A stretch of DNA of 64,000 nt from Kitasatospora sp. GP82 (GTDB lineage: Bacteria > Actinomycetota > Actinomycetes > Streptomycetales > Streptomycetaceae). The notes under the pieces are model-generated. The model saw only the letters and a list, made by a program, of their open reading frames with translations. It was not told the DNA's origin and made no database searches. How positions within the stretch are numbered: position 1 is the stretch's first letter; each line of letters begins with the position of its first letter. A program made the position numbers and the translations under genes. The stretch lies in the NCBI RefSeq assembly GCF_029892105.1, contig NZ_JARZAJ010000022.1, forward strand, positions 1 to 64,000, read 5' to 3'. This document shows, in pieces, positions 36,645-44,971 of this stretch.

Positions 36645-37094
36645 CGCGCCATGCTCCCTCGGGTCCGACCCGGGGAGTCCCCCGGACTGCGGTGCTGGTG
36701 GTGCCAGTGGTGCCAGTAGTTCCGGGGGCCGAAAGCCGGCGGAGCCCGCAGCCCCCGGTGGGCAGACCATAGGAGCGCCGACGATGTCATGTCAGCCGAT
36801 CTGAGGGGAACTTGAGCATCACGATCCGGCCACGCAGTACGCACACACCGGCGCCGAGAGCGACGGGTGGGAGGCGGCCGGGCCGAAGGAGGGAGCGCCG
36901 GTGCCGGGCCGAAGTGCCCGGGGGCGGGCCGACCCCGGAGAATGGGCGCCGGAACCGGGTGAAGCACCCGGAGACGAACGAGCGAGTGACCGCGGCCTGA
37001 TGACAGGAGGGAGGGGACTCGACCATACTCCGCAAGGACCGGGCCAGGACCCGGAACGTTCACCCACAGGACAGGCCACGGAAAGGAGGCAGGG
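36645..37094. other. 450-bp gluA-gluR divergent regulatory region
   Basis: This separates gluA (-) and gluR (+) and should hold the promoters and operators for both. A minus-strand promoter is described at 36767-36796. On the plus strand CATACT (37024-37029) is a possible -10 for gluR. The region is rich in GGTGCCAG- and GCCGG-type direct repeats. No coding sequence is apparent. Confidence 0.6.
36767..36796 (-). promoter_or_regulatory. Candidate gluA promoter
   Basis: On the minus strand CTGACA (36796-36791) and TATGGT (36772-36767) are spaced by 18 bp. Predicted initiation near 36760 gives a leader of about 115 bases before the gluA ATG. Confidence 0.45.
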
Positions 37095-37838
37095 ATGCGC
37101 TTGCTGCTCGTCGAGGACGACGAACGAGTCGCCGCGGCACTGGTGGCCGTACTCGGCCGGCACGGTTTCCAGGTCCGCCACGCCCGCAGCGGGCACGAGG
37201 CGCTGGATGCGCTGGTACCCGACGGCAACGAGCCGTACCGGGTGGTCCTGCTCGACCTCGGGCTGCCCGACCGGGACGGTTTCGAGGTGTGCAGCCGGAT
37301 CCGCGCGCACAGCGCGGTGCCGGTGATCATGGTGACCGCGCGGGCCGACGTCCGCTCGCGGATCCACGGTCTCAACCTGGGCGCCGACGACTATGTCACC
37401 AAGCCCTACGACATGGGCGAACTGCTCGCCCGGATCCACGCGGTGGCCCGCCGCGGCCTGGCCGCCGCACCCGCCTCCGAGTCCGGTGAGCGCCCCGCGC
37501 AGCCCGGATCGCTGGAGTCGCGCGGCATCTCGATCGACCGGGAGCGCCGCCGGGTCAGCGTGGACGGCCGCGATGTGCCGCTCACCCGCAAGGAGTTCGA
37601 CCTGCTCGCACTGCTCGCGCAGAGCCCGGGCGTGGTCTACCGCCGCGAACAGATCTTCAGTGAGGTCTGGCGCAGCGGCTGGGAGGGCAACGGCCGCACC
37701 CTGGAGGTGCACGTCGGGTCGCTGCGCAACAAGCTCGGTCTGCCGGGACTGGTCGAGGCCGTCCGGGGCGTGGGCTACCGGCTGATCCCCGAACAGCCCG
37801 CCGGGACGGATGCGACCGCCCCCGAACCGGGGCGCTGA
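37095..37838 (+). CDS. gluR: OmpR-family response regulator GluR
   Basis: 247 aa (GGAGG six bases before the ATG). The receiver spans 1-125 with phospho-acceptor D54 in LLDLGLPDRDG and Lys in TKPYD. A winged-helix DNA-binding domain occupies about 140-235 (RVSVDGRDVPLTRKEFDLL, and GRTLEVHVGSLRNKLG). Position next to gluABCD and ahead of its kinase matches GluR (SCO5778), described in S. coelicolor as part of a glutamate-sensing two-component system that controls glutamate uptake. It is followed by gluK after 6 bases. Confidence 0.9.
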   Translation: MRLLLVEDDERVAAALVAVLGRHGFQVRHARSGHEALDALVPDGNEPYRVVLLDLGLPDRDGFEVCSRIRAHSAVPVIMVTARADVRSRIHGLNLGADDYVTKPYDMGELLARIHAVARRGLAAAPASESGERPAQPGSLESRGISIDRERRRVSVDGRDVPLTRKEFDLLALLAQSPGVVYRREQIFSEVWRSGWEGNGRTLEVHVGSLRNKLGLPGLVEAVRGVGYRLIPEQPAGTDATAPEPGR

Positions 37839-37844
37839 CCGCGG

Positions 37845-39266
37845 GTGCGCAACCGTCTGCTCGGCATCCTGCTCTCCCTGATGGCCTGTGTACTGGCTGC
37901 CCTCGGGGTGCCGCTGGCGGTTGCCATCGCGGCGGCCGAGCAGAGCCGGGTCGTGGTGGACCGGATCGACGACGCGGCCCGCTTCGCCCAGGACCTGCCC
38001 ACCCAGGGCCGCCCCAGCGCGGACACCGCGATCAAGGGGGACCCCGTCCCGGACCCGGGCGACAACGGCCGCACGCACGCACTGGCCGTCGAGGCCGTGC
38101 GCTACCACGACCTGTACGGCATCCGGATCGGCATCTTCCAGCGCAACGGCAGCGTCGTGGCCAGCGCACCCGAGGGCTGGCGGGTGCCGACGAGCGGTGT
38201 CGGCGCCCAGGCCTTCCAGGAGGCGCTGGCCGGCCGTCGCAGCTACAACCCTCCGCCGGTCTGGCCCTGGACCCCGAACCGGACGCTGACCGTCGCCACC
38301 CCCGTGGTCCGCGACGGCGACGTGGTGGCCGTGGTGGTGACCGACTCCCCGACCGGGCCACTGCGGTCCCGGATACTGCACCGCTGGCTGCTGCTCGGCG
38401 CGGGTGAGGCGCTGGCCATGAGCGTCGCCGTGCTGCTCGCGGTACGGCTCACCGGCTGGGTGATGCGCCCGGTCCGCACCCTGGACCGGGCCACCCACGA
38501 CATAGCGACCGGACGGATGAACGCCCGGGTCGCGGCCAGTGCGGGACCGCCCGAGCTCCGGCGCCTCGCCCGCTCGTTCAACCACATGGCGGACAACGTG
38601 GTGCTGGCCATGGACCAGCAGCGGGCCTTCGTCGCGGACGCCTCGCACCAGCTGCGCAACCCGCTCGCAGCCCTGCTGCTGCGGGTCGAACTGCTCGGCC
38701 TCGAGCTGCCCGAGGGCCATGAGGAGGAGCTCGGCGGCGTCCGCGAGGAGGGGGTCAGGCTGGCCCGGGTGCTGGACGACCTGCTGGGCCTGGCCACCGC
38801 GGAACACGCCCGCCCCGAGCCCGAGCAGATCGACCTGACCGCCCTGGTACTGGCCAGGATCGACGCCTGGCGCCCGGTCGCCGAGCAGCGCGGCCAGCAG
38901 CTGGACTGGGAAGGTCCGTCGTCGGCCCGCGCGCTGGCCGACCCGATCGGCCTCGGCAGCGCGCTCGACGCCGTGCTCGACAACGCGCTCAAGTTCACCC
39001 CGGCCGGGGGGCGGGTCCTGCTGGGCATCGAGACGCGCAAGCGCGAGGTCGCCCTGACCGTCACCGACGAAGGCCCCGGGCTCACCGAGGACGAACTGGC
39101 CAGGATCGGCGACCGTTTCTGGCGCAGCCCCAGGCACCAGAACATCGACGGCTCCGGGCTCGGCCTCTCCATCGCCCGGACCCTGCTGCTGGCGGGCGGC
39201 GGCTCACTCGACTTCGCCCCGGTGGAGCCGAGCGGCCTCGCCGTGACCCTCACCGTTCCTCGGTGA
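37845..39266 (+). CDS. gluK: Sensor histidine kinase GluK
   Basis: 473 aa from the GTG at 37845. A membrane helix (about 6-30), an extracellular loop of about 150 residues, and a second helix (about 181-203) precede a HAMP domain (about 204-256), HisKA with phospho-acceptor H268 in ASHQLRNPL, and HATPase (LDNALKFTPAGG, DEGPGLTEDE, GSGLGLS). The H-box is HQLRNP rather than HELRTP. This matches the GluK partner of GluR. The extracellular loop is the likely sensor of glutamate, directly or through a binding protein. It ends 44 bases before a convergent TAXI gene. Confidence 0.9.
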   Translation: MRNRLLGILLSLMACVLAALGVPLAVAIAAAEQSRVVVDRIDDAARFAQDLPTQGRPSADTAIKGDPVPDPGDNGRTHALAVEAVRYHDLYGIRIGIFQRNGSVVASAPEGWRVPTSGVGAQAFQEALAGRRSYNPPPVWPWTPNRTLTVATPVVRDGDVVAVVVTDSPTGPLRSRILHRWLLLGAGEALAMSVAVLLAVRLTGWVMRPVRTLDRATHDIATGRMNARVAASAGPPELRRLARSFNHMADNVVLAMDQQRAFVADASHQLRNPLAALLLRVELLGLELPEGHEEELGGVREEGVRLARVLDDLLGLATAEHARPEPEQIDLTALVLARIDAWRPVAEQRGQQLDWEGPSSARALADPIGLGSALDAVLDNALKFTPAGGRVLLGIETRKREVALTVTDEGPGLTEDELARIGDRFWRSPRHQNIDGSGLGLSIARTLLLAGGGSLDFAPVEPSGLAVTLTVPR

Positions 39267-39310
39267 CCCTCGGAGAGATCTTCCGCAGAGCCTCGCGCCC
39301 CTGAAGAACC

Positions 39311-40321
39311 TCAGGGCTTGACCGAGGTGTAGTAGCGGCGGGCGCCCTCGGCCAGCGGCAGCGGGTCGGTGTAGACGGCGGTGCGCAGGTCCACCAGCTG
39401 GGCGGCGTGCACCTTGGCACCGATCGAGTCCCGGCTGTCGATCACCGCCTTGGTCAGGCCCTGCACCAGGCGCGGATCGACATCGTCCCTGGTCACCAGG
39501 AGGTTGGGCACCGCGAGCGTGGGCACCGCCGTATCGCTGTTCTGCGCCTTGGGGTAGGCGTCGGGCGGGATGGTCGCGGCCCGGTAGGCATCGGTGCCGC
39601 CGCCCTCCTGCTGGTACACCGATTCGGCCAGGTCGCCGAGCGGGACGATCCGGATCGGGAAGCGCTCGGAGAGATCGGTCAGCGCCGAGGTCGGCAGGCC
39701 GCCGGACCAGAAGAAGGCATCCAGCTTTCCCGCGCTCAGCTGGTCGGCAGCCTCCCCGACACCCAGCATGGACGCGCGGATGTCGCGGTCCGGGTCGAGA
39801 CCGGCGCCGGCCAGCAGCCGTCTGGTCACCAGGTTCACCCCGGACAGGCCGCCGCCGACGCCCACCCGCAGCCCGCGCAGGTCCGCAGCCCGGTGCACCG
39901 GCGAGTTCGCCGGGACGACCAGTTGCAGGTAGTCGTCGTACAGCCGGGCGATCCCCCGCAGCCGGGACCTCTTCGCGGCCGGGTAGTCCGCGACGGCGTC
40001 GGCGGTCGCTATCGCGAAGGCGTCCTGGCCGGAGGCCACCCGCTCCAGGTTGTCGATCGAGCCCTGGGTGTTGTCCAGCCGCAGCTTCAGCCTGGGCATG
40101 TTGTCGGCCAGGTACACGTGCAGCAGCAGCCCGTACCGGTCGTACACCCCGCGTGACACCCCGGTCGCGAGAGCGGCCTCGCCGCTGGGGTAGCCGTCCG
40201 TGTTCCCGCTGCTCCGCCACCAGCCGACCAGCGCGCCGAACACCAGCAGCAGCGCGGCGGCCACCCGGCCGAGCCGGCTGCGGGCCACCGCGCGCAGCAC
40301 GGTGCCCGGCGCGGAAGTCAT
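39311..40321 (-). CDS. TAXI-family TRAP solute-binding protein
   Basis: 336 aa from the ATG at 40321. An N-terminal membrane segment (about 18-33) is an uncleaved signal anchor or signal peptide. The TAXI/TctC-like fold is recognised by LATGVSRGVYDRYG near 52, TADAVADYP, the LRGLRVGVGGGLSG segment near 145 and SAGKLDAFFWSGGLP near 190. TAXI proteins usually serve a DctQM transporter that carries C4-dicarboxylates or glutamate with a sodium or proton gradient. No DctQ/M genes are nearby, so it may be a sensor partner or act with a distant permease. It converges on gluK. Substrate inferred only. Confidence 0.82.
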   Translation of the reverse strand: MTSAPGTVLRAVARSRLGRVAAALLLVFGALVGWWRSSGNTDGYPSGEAALATGVSRGVYDRYGLLLHVYLADNMPRLKLRLDNTQGSIDNLERVASGQDAFAIATADAVADYPAAKRSRLRGIARLYDDYLQLVVPANSPVHRAADLRGLRVGVGGGLSGVNLVTRRLLAGAGLDPDRDIRASMLGVGEAADQLSAGKLDAFFWSGGLPTSALTDLSERFPIRIVPLGDLAESVYQQEGGGTDAYRAATIPPDAYPKAQNSDTAVPTLAVPNLLVTRDDVDPRLVQGLTKAVIDSRDSIGAKVHAAQLVDLRTAVYTDPLPLAEGARRYYTSVKP

Positions 40322-40386
40322 GCGGGGGATCCTGCCAGGCGCGGGCCGTGAACGGGAGAGGGTCACGCGGGCGGACTGCCGTCTCG

Positions 40387-40392
40387 TACGCT
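40387..40392 (+). promoter_or_regulatory. Putative -10 box of miaB (leaderless)
   Basis: TACGCT ends 7 bases before the GTG at 40400. No Shine-Dalgarno is present, so a leaderless transcript is likely. Confidence 0.5.
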
Positions 40393-40399
40393 TGGGTCC

Positions 40400-41977
40400 G
40401 TGGGTACGAGCCAGGATTCCAAGAGCTACAAGGTCGTCACGTACGGCTGTCAGATGAACGTCCACGACTCCGAGCGCCTCGCCGGTCTGCTCGAGGACGC
40501 CGGGTACGTGAAGGCCGAGCAGGGAGGTGACGACCCTGACCTGGTCGTCTTCAACACCTGCGCGGTGCGGGAGAACGCCGACAACAAGCTGTACGGCAAC
40601 CTCGGCCAGCTCGCGCCCGTCAAGAGCCGCCACAAGGGGATGCAGATCGCCGTCGGTGGCTGCCTGGCGCAGAAGGACCGCGACACCATCGTGCGGAAGG
40701 CACCGTGGGTGGACGTGGTCTTCGGCACCCACAACATCGGTCATCTGCCCGCGCTGCTGGAGCGGGCCGCCGTCGAGCGCAAGGCCCAGGTCGAGATCCT
40801 GGAGTCGCTGGAGACCTTCCCCTCCACGCTGCCCACCCGGCGTGAGTCCGCGTACGCCGCCTGGGTCGCGATCTCGGTCGGCTGCAACAACACCTGCACG
40901 TTCTGCATCGTGCCCGCGCTGCGCGGCAAGGAGGAGGACCGCCGTCCCGGCGACATCCTCGCCGAGATCGAGGCCCTGGTGGCCGAGGGCGTTGTCGAGG
41001 TCACCCTGCTCGGCCAGAACGTCAACGCCTACGGTTCCGACCTGGGCGACCGCGAGGCCTTCTCCAAGCTGCTGCGCGCCTGCGGGCAGATCGAGGGCCT
41101 GGAGCGGGTCAGGTTCACCTCGCCGCACCCGCGCGACTTCACCGACGACGTGATCGCCGCGATGGCCGAGACCCCGAACGTGATGCACCAGCTGCACATG
41201 CCGTTGCAGTCCGGCTCGGACACCGTGCTCAAGGCGATGCGCCGCTCGTACCGGCAGGAACGCTTCCTCGGGATCATCAAGAAGGTGCGCGAGGCGATGC
41301 CGGACGCCGCCATCTCGACCGACATCATCGTGGGCTTCCCCGGCGAGACCGAGGAGGACTTCGAGCAGACCATGCACGTGGTCCGCGAGGCCCGCTTCAC
41401 CAACGCCTTCACCTTCCAGTACTCCAAGCGGCCCGGCACCCCCGCCGCCGACATGGAGAACCAGATCCCCAAGGCCGTGGTGCAGGCGCGCTACGACCGG
41501 CTGATCGCCCTCCAGGAGGAGATCTCCTGGGAGGAGAACAAGAAGCAGGTCGGCCGCACCCTGGAGGTCCTGGTCGCCGAGGGCGAGGGCAAGAAGGACG
41601 ACCGCACCGACCGGCTCTCCGGCCGTGCCCCCGACAACCGCCTGGTGCACTTCAGCCAGCCCGCAGAGCCGGTGCACCCCGGCACCGCGCTGTCGGTCGC
41701 CGGCTCCGCTCTGCGGCCCGGCACTGCGCTGTCGGTCGCCGGCTCCGCTCTGCGGCCCGGCGACATGGTGACCGTCGAGATCACCTACGCCGCCCCCCAC
41801 CACCTGCTTGCCGAGGGCCCGACACTGGCCGTACGTCGCACCCGGGCGGGCGACGCCTGGGAGAAGCGCCAGGCCACCCCGGCCGCCAAGCCCGCGGGTG
41901 TGATGCTCGGCCTGCCGACGATCGGCGCTCCCGCGCCGTCGGCCGTCGCCCCGAGCAGCGGCTGCGGCAGCTGCTGA
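40400..41977 (+). CDS. miaB: tRNA-2-methylthio-N6-dimethylallyladenosine synthase MiaB
   Basis: 525 aa from the GTG at 40400. The N-terminal UPF0004 cysteines are C17, C54 and C88, and the radical-SAM motif CNNTCTFC carries C162, C166 and C169. A C-terminal TRAM domain follows. MiaB adds a methylthio group to i6A37 of tRNAs reading UNN codons; its substrate is made by MiaA, encoded 1.2 kb downstream. Residues 427-439 and 440-452 are a perfect 13-residue tandem duplication (39 bp, one silent change) within the TRAM region. The tail is extended and ends in GCGSC. Confidence 0.95.
   Translation: MGTSQDSKSYKVVTYGCQMNVHDSERLAGLLEDAGYVKAEQGGDDPDLVVFNTCAVRENADNKLYGNLGQLAPVKSRHKGMQIAVGGCLAQKDRDTIVRKAPWVDVVFGTHNIGHLPALLERAAVERKAQVEILESLETFPSTLPTRRESAYAAWVAISVGCNNTCTFCIVPALRGKEEDRRPGDILAEIEALVAEGVVEVTLLGQNVNAYGSDLGDREAFSKLLRACGQIEGLERVRFTSPHPRDFTDDVIAAMAETPNVMHQLHMPLQSGSDTVLKAMRRSYRQERFLGIIKKVREAMPDAAISTDIIVGFPGETEEDFEQTMHVVREARFTNAFTFQYSKRPGTPAADMENQIPKAVVQARYDRLIALQEEISWEENKKQVGRTLEVLVAEGEGKKDDRTDRLSGRAPDNRLVHFSQPAEPVHPGTALSVAGSALRPGTALSVAGSALRPGDMVTVEITYAAPHHLLAEGPTLAVRRTRAGDAWEKRQATPAAKPAGVMLGLPTIGAPAPSAVAPSSGCGSC
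41678..41755 (+). repeat. 39-bp in-frame tandem duplication in miaB
   Basis: Two adjacent 39-bp units (41678-41716 and 41717-41755) differ by one silent base, ACC versus ACT. Each encodes PGTALSVAGSALR. The near identity points to a recent duplication by slippage or unequal crossing over. Confidence 0.95.
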
Positions 41978-42143
41978 CCGGTTGACCCGGTGCCGGGCCT
42001 GCCGGGAGTTCGCTCCCGGCCGGTCCGGTGGACACCCCCGAAGACGGCGACCAGGCCGCACCCCGGGGTGCCGCGTGGTCACGTCGCTCTCCTGCGCAGG
42101 GCCTGGTGCCTGAGAGTGGCGCAGCGCGGGCGGGCTTCGCGGT

Positions 42144-42149
42144 TAGAGT
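42144..42149 (+). promoter_or_regulatory. Putative -10 box of the extradiol-dioxygenase-like gene
   Basis: TAGAGT ends 7 bases before the ATG at 42157, again the spacing for a leaderless transcript. No Shine-Dalgarno is present. Confidence 0.5.
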
Positions 42150-42156
42150 GATCGGC

Positions 42157-42855
42157 ATGCTGGTTGCCGCCGCCGTCTGCCCCTGCCCGCCGCTGCTCGT
42201 ACCCGAGGTGGCCGCCGGGGCCGCTCCCGAGCTGGAGCCGCTGCGCGCGGCCTGCGCCGAGGCGGTCGAGGACCTGCTGGGCTCGGGCGCCGAGCTGATC
42301 GTGGTGGTCGGCACCGGCGAGCAGGCGGAGGTCTGGACGGAGGGCGGCGCAGGCTCCTTCCGCCGCTACGGCGTGGACCTGGCCGTCCGGCTGCCTTCCG
42401 GCGGGGTCGAAGGGCCGCAGCTCGCGCCCTCGCTCACCCTCGGCGCCTGGCTGCTGACCCAGGCCGAGGCCAAACTGCCGACCCACGCCTGTGCGGTGCC
42501 CGCCGACGCCGCGCCCGCGCGGATGCTGGGCCTCGGCAGGGGCCTCGCCGAGCTCGCCGACCGGGTCGGTCTGCTGGTCATGGGCGACGGCAGCGCCTGC
42601 CGCTCGGTCAAGGCGCCCGGTTACCTGGACGAGCGCGCAGAGGGCTACGACGCGGACGCCGCCCGCGCCCTGGAAACCGCCGACACCGAGGCGCTGGCCG
42701 CCCTGGACCCGGTTCTCGCCGCCGAGCTGCTGGCCGACGGCCGCGCACCCTGGCAGGTCCTGGCGGGCGCTGCTCAGGGCACGGGACTCGGCGCGAAGCT
42801 GCACTACGCCCAGGCGCCGTACGGAGTCGGCTACTTCGTCGCCTCCTGGCGCTGA
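42157..42855 (+). CDS. Class III extradiol dioxygenase-like (LigB/MEMO-fold) protein
   Basis: 232 aa, starting MLVAAAVCPCPPLLVPEVA, from the ATG at 42157. The N-terminal PCPPLLVPE and central GDGSACRS resemble the class III extradiol ring-cleavage subunit B / MEMO fold, in which His residues normally bind iron. The catalytic His pattern of true LigB enzymes is not clear in this short sequence. It may therefore have lost ring-cleavage activity. The gene is conserved between miaB and miaA in streptomycetes as I recall, which argues for a housekeeping role. Function unknown. A hairpin (42856-42862 and 42871-42877) follows. Confidence 0.65.
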   Translation: MLVAAAVCPCPPLLVPEVAAGAAPELEPLRAACAEAVEDLLGSGAELIVVVGTGEQAEVWTEGGAGSFRRYGVDLAVRLPSGGVEGPQLAPSLTLGAWLLTQAEAKLPTHACAVPADAAPARMLGLGRGLAELADRVGLLVMGDGSACRSVKAPGYLDERAEGYDADAARALETADTEALAALDPVLAAELLADGRAPWQVLAGAAQGTGLGAKLHYAQAPYGVGYFVASWR

Positions 42856-42864
42856 CCCGGCCGG

Positions 42865-43104
42865 TCAGTTGGCCGGGGGCTGACCCTCGTCCTTGGGCTT
42901 GGCGGCGAAGCCGTCCACCGCGTCCTTGGCCTTGGCCGTGCCGTGCTCGATCTTGTCGGTGTACTTGTGCTTGGTCGCCTTGTCCACGGCCTGGCCGGTC
43001 TTCTCCACCATCTCGTCGATCTTCTCGTTGTGCTTGCCCGCGAGCTCGCTGGCCTTCTCCCTGAGCTCCTCGGCCTTGCCCTTGAGGTTGTCCATCAGGC
43101 CCAT
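42865..43104 (-). CDS. MT0933/Rv0909-type antitoxin-like protein (orphan)
   Basis: 79 aa from the ATG at 43104. Almost entirely Lys, Glu, Ala and Asp, with heptad-like helices (KGKAEELREKASELAGKHNEK). This composition and size are those of proteins annotated as MT0933/Rv0909 antitoxins in actinobacteria. No adjacent toxin gene is visible, so the annotation may be misleading. It could instead be a CsbD-like stress protein or a LEA-like chaperone. It converges on the extradiol-dioxygenase-like gene. Confidence 0.6.
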   Translation of the reverse strand: MGLMDNLKGKAEELREKASELAGKHNEKIDEMVEKTGQAVDKATKHKYTDKIEHGTAKAKDAVDGFAAKPKDEGQPPAN

Positions 43105-43220
43105 GGCAGTCTCGCTCTCCTCGTGCTTCGGCTGTTCCGACTGGTTCAACGTCGGGAACACTCTCGTTGTTCTCCGGTGCCGGGGCACGGTGCCACTCCC
43201 GACTTTGCGAGACTTGGTCC

Positions 43221-44153
43221 GTGAGTAGCTCCCGTGTCATCCCGCCTCGCGTCGTCTCGGTCGTCGGTGCGACCGCCGCCGGCAAGTCCGACCTGGCGGT
43301 CGCCATCGCCCGCAGCCTCGGCGGCGAGGTGATCAACACCGACTCCATGCAGCTGTACCGGGGCATGGACATCGGCACGGCCAAGCTCACCGAGGCCGAA
43401 CGCGGCGGCATCCCGCACCACCTGCTGGACATCTGGGACGTCACCGAGGCGGCGAGCGTCGCCGAGTACCAGCGCCTGGCGCGGGCCGAGATCGACCGGT
43501 TGCTGGCCGCCGGGCGGACACCGGTGCTGGTCGGCGGCTCCGGGCTGTACGTCCGGGCGGCGATCGACGAGATGGAGTTCCCCGGAACCGACCCCGAGGT
43601 CCGGGTCCGGCTGGAGCAGGAGCTGGCCGAGGAGGGCTCCGGTCTGCTGCACCGGCGCCTGGCCGGTCTCGACCCGGCCGCCGCGGCGGCGATCCTGCCC
43701 AGCAACGGCCGTCGGATCGTCCGCGCGCTGGAGGTCATCGAGATCACCGGCCGCCCGTTCACCGCGAACCTGCCGGGCCACAACTCCGTGTACGAGACCG
43801 TGCAGATCGGCGTCCAGGTACCGCGCCCCGAGCTGGACGCGCGGATCGCGCTCCGGGTTGACCGGATGTGGGCGGCGGGACTCCTTGACGAGGTGCGCGA
43901 ACTGGAGAAGCTCGGCCTGCGCGAAGGCCGGACGGCCGGCCGGGCCCTCGGCTACCAGCAGGTGCTCGACCACTTCGCGGGCGAGTGCACCGAGGACGAG
44001 GCCCGGGCCGAGACGGTCAGGGCGACCAGGCGATTCGCCCGCCGCCAGGAGTCCTGGTTCCGCCGTGACGACCGGATCCACTGGCTGGAGCGCCCCGCCG
44101 GGGCCGACCCGGTGGAGCTGCTGGAGCGCTCGCTGGAGCTGATCGCGGACTGA
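43221..44153 (+). CDS. miaA: tRNA dimethylallyltransferase MiaA
   Basis: 310 aa from the GTG at 43221. The P-loop GATAAGKS lies at 16-23. DSMQLYRGMDIGTAKL follows near 43-58, and the C-terminal RATRRFARRQESWFRRD contributes to tRNA binding. MiaA transfers dimethylallyl from its diphosphate to N6 of A37, giving the i6A that MiaB then methylthiolates. The start has a weak -10-like sequence (GAGACT) six bases upstream and no SD. It overlaps no neighbour. Confidence 0.95.
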   Translation: MSSSRVIPPRVVSVVGATAAGKSDLAVAIARSLGGEVINTDSMQLYRGMDIGTAKLTEAERGGIPHHLLDIWDVTEAASVAEYQRLARAEIDRLLAAGRTPVLVGGSGLYVRAAIDEMEFPGTDPEVRVRLEQELAEEGSGLLHRRLAGLDPAAAAAILPSNGRRIVRALEVIEITGRPFTANLPGHNSVYETVQIGVQVPRPELDARIALRVDRMWAAGLLDEVRELEKLGLREGRTAGRALGYQQVLDHFAGECTEDEARAETVRATRRFARRQESWFRRDDRIHWLERPAGADPVELLERSLELIAD

Positions 44154-44410
44154 GTCCGTCGCACCTCGGGACCTGATTCGGCCTCAGAGCCGATGGATTC
44201 CGGCCAACAGGCAGTGCACCTGCATGTGCATGACGAACCGGGGGTTACGACCGCATCACGTCCTGGCCACGGATCACCCGCCGACCCCTCGGGACGCCCT
44301 GTCGGAAACCCCGGACATGCCATCATCGAAAGCATCTGGGGTCGGTCGCGCGGGCCGACCTCACCGTTCGCGAGTCGTCAAGCTCGTGTCGAAGCGTCAG
44401 GGGAGGCCGC

Positions 44411-44899
44411 GTGTCGCCGGGTACCGGCCCCGAGACCGAGCAGTTGCAGAACGGCGCCAACGACAGCGCCGAGGTCACGCTGCCCGAACTGGCCGTGCCG
44501 ACGACGTCGTACGCCGTCGCCCTGCCCGCGATCGCGGATCTGGCCACGCCCGGTGTGGTGCGCGAGCGGGAGATCCGCCCCCGGCGCAGACTCCGCTGGT
44601 GGCAGACCCTGCCCATCGTGCTGGTCGCCACCCTCGGCTCGCTGATGTTCGCCTTCCCGCTCGCCTTCGGTTCGAGCGACAGCGCTTCGGCCATGATCGG
44701 GATGCTCGGCCTGCTGCTCACCGCCGCCTCGGTCGGCTGGGGTGCGATGGCGGCCCGGGTCGCCGGGTACAAGTGGCCGGGCCTGCCGCGCCGGGGCACC
44801 GGTCAGCGGGCCAGCCGCCGGGCGATCGCCGTCTACACCCTGATCGCCGTCGTGTCGGTGGTACTGGCCCTCTGGCGGGTCGTCCGCCTCAGCGGCTGA
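44411..44899 (+). CDS. Small conserved membrane protein, function unknown
   Basis: 162 aa from the GTG at 44411 (GGGGAGG four bases upstream). The first 65 residues are polar, followed by three membrane helices at about 67-85, 90-110 and 135-155. A charged loop RAGRRGTGQRASRR-like stretch separates helices 2 and 3. I do not recognise a characterised family; it stands between miaA and dapF, where I recall a conserved membrane gene in Streptomyces. No function is proposed. Confidence 0.7.
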   Translation: MSPGTGPETEQLQNGANDSAEVTLPELAVPTTSYAVALPAIADLATPGVVREREIRPRRRLRWWQTLPIVLVATLGSLMFAFPLAFGSSDSASAMIGMLGLLLTAASVGWGAMAARVAGYKWPGLPRRGTGQRASRRAIAVYTLIAVVSVVLALWRVVRLSG

Positions 44900-44958
44900 G
44901 CGCTCCCGGCGGTGCGCCCGGGGGCCGGACACGGTGACCGGGCCGGTTCGAAGGTCAG

Positions 44959-44964
44959 TACCAT
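44959..44964 (+). promoter_or_regulatory. Putative -10 box of dapF (leaderless)
   Basis: TACCAT ends 7 bases before the GTG at 44972. No Shine-Dalgarno is present, so a leaderless transcript is likely. Confidence 0.5.
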
Positions 44965-44971
44965 CGGCTCT

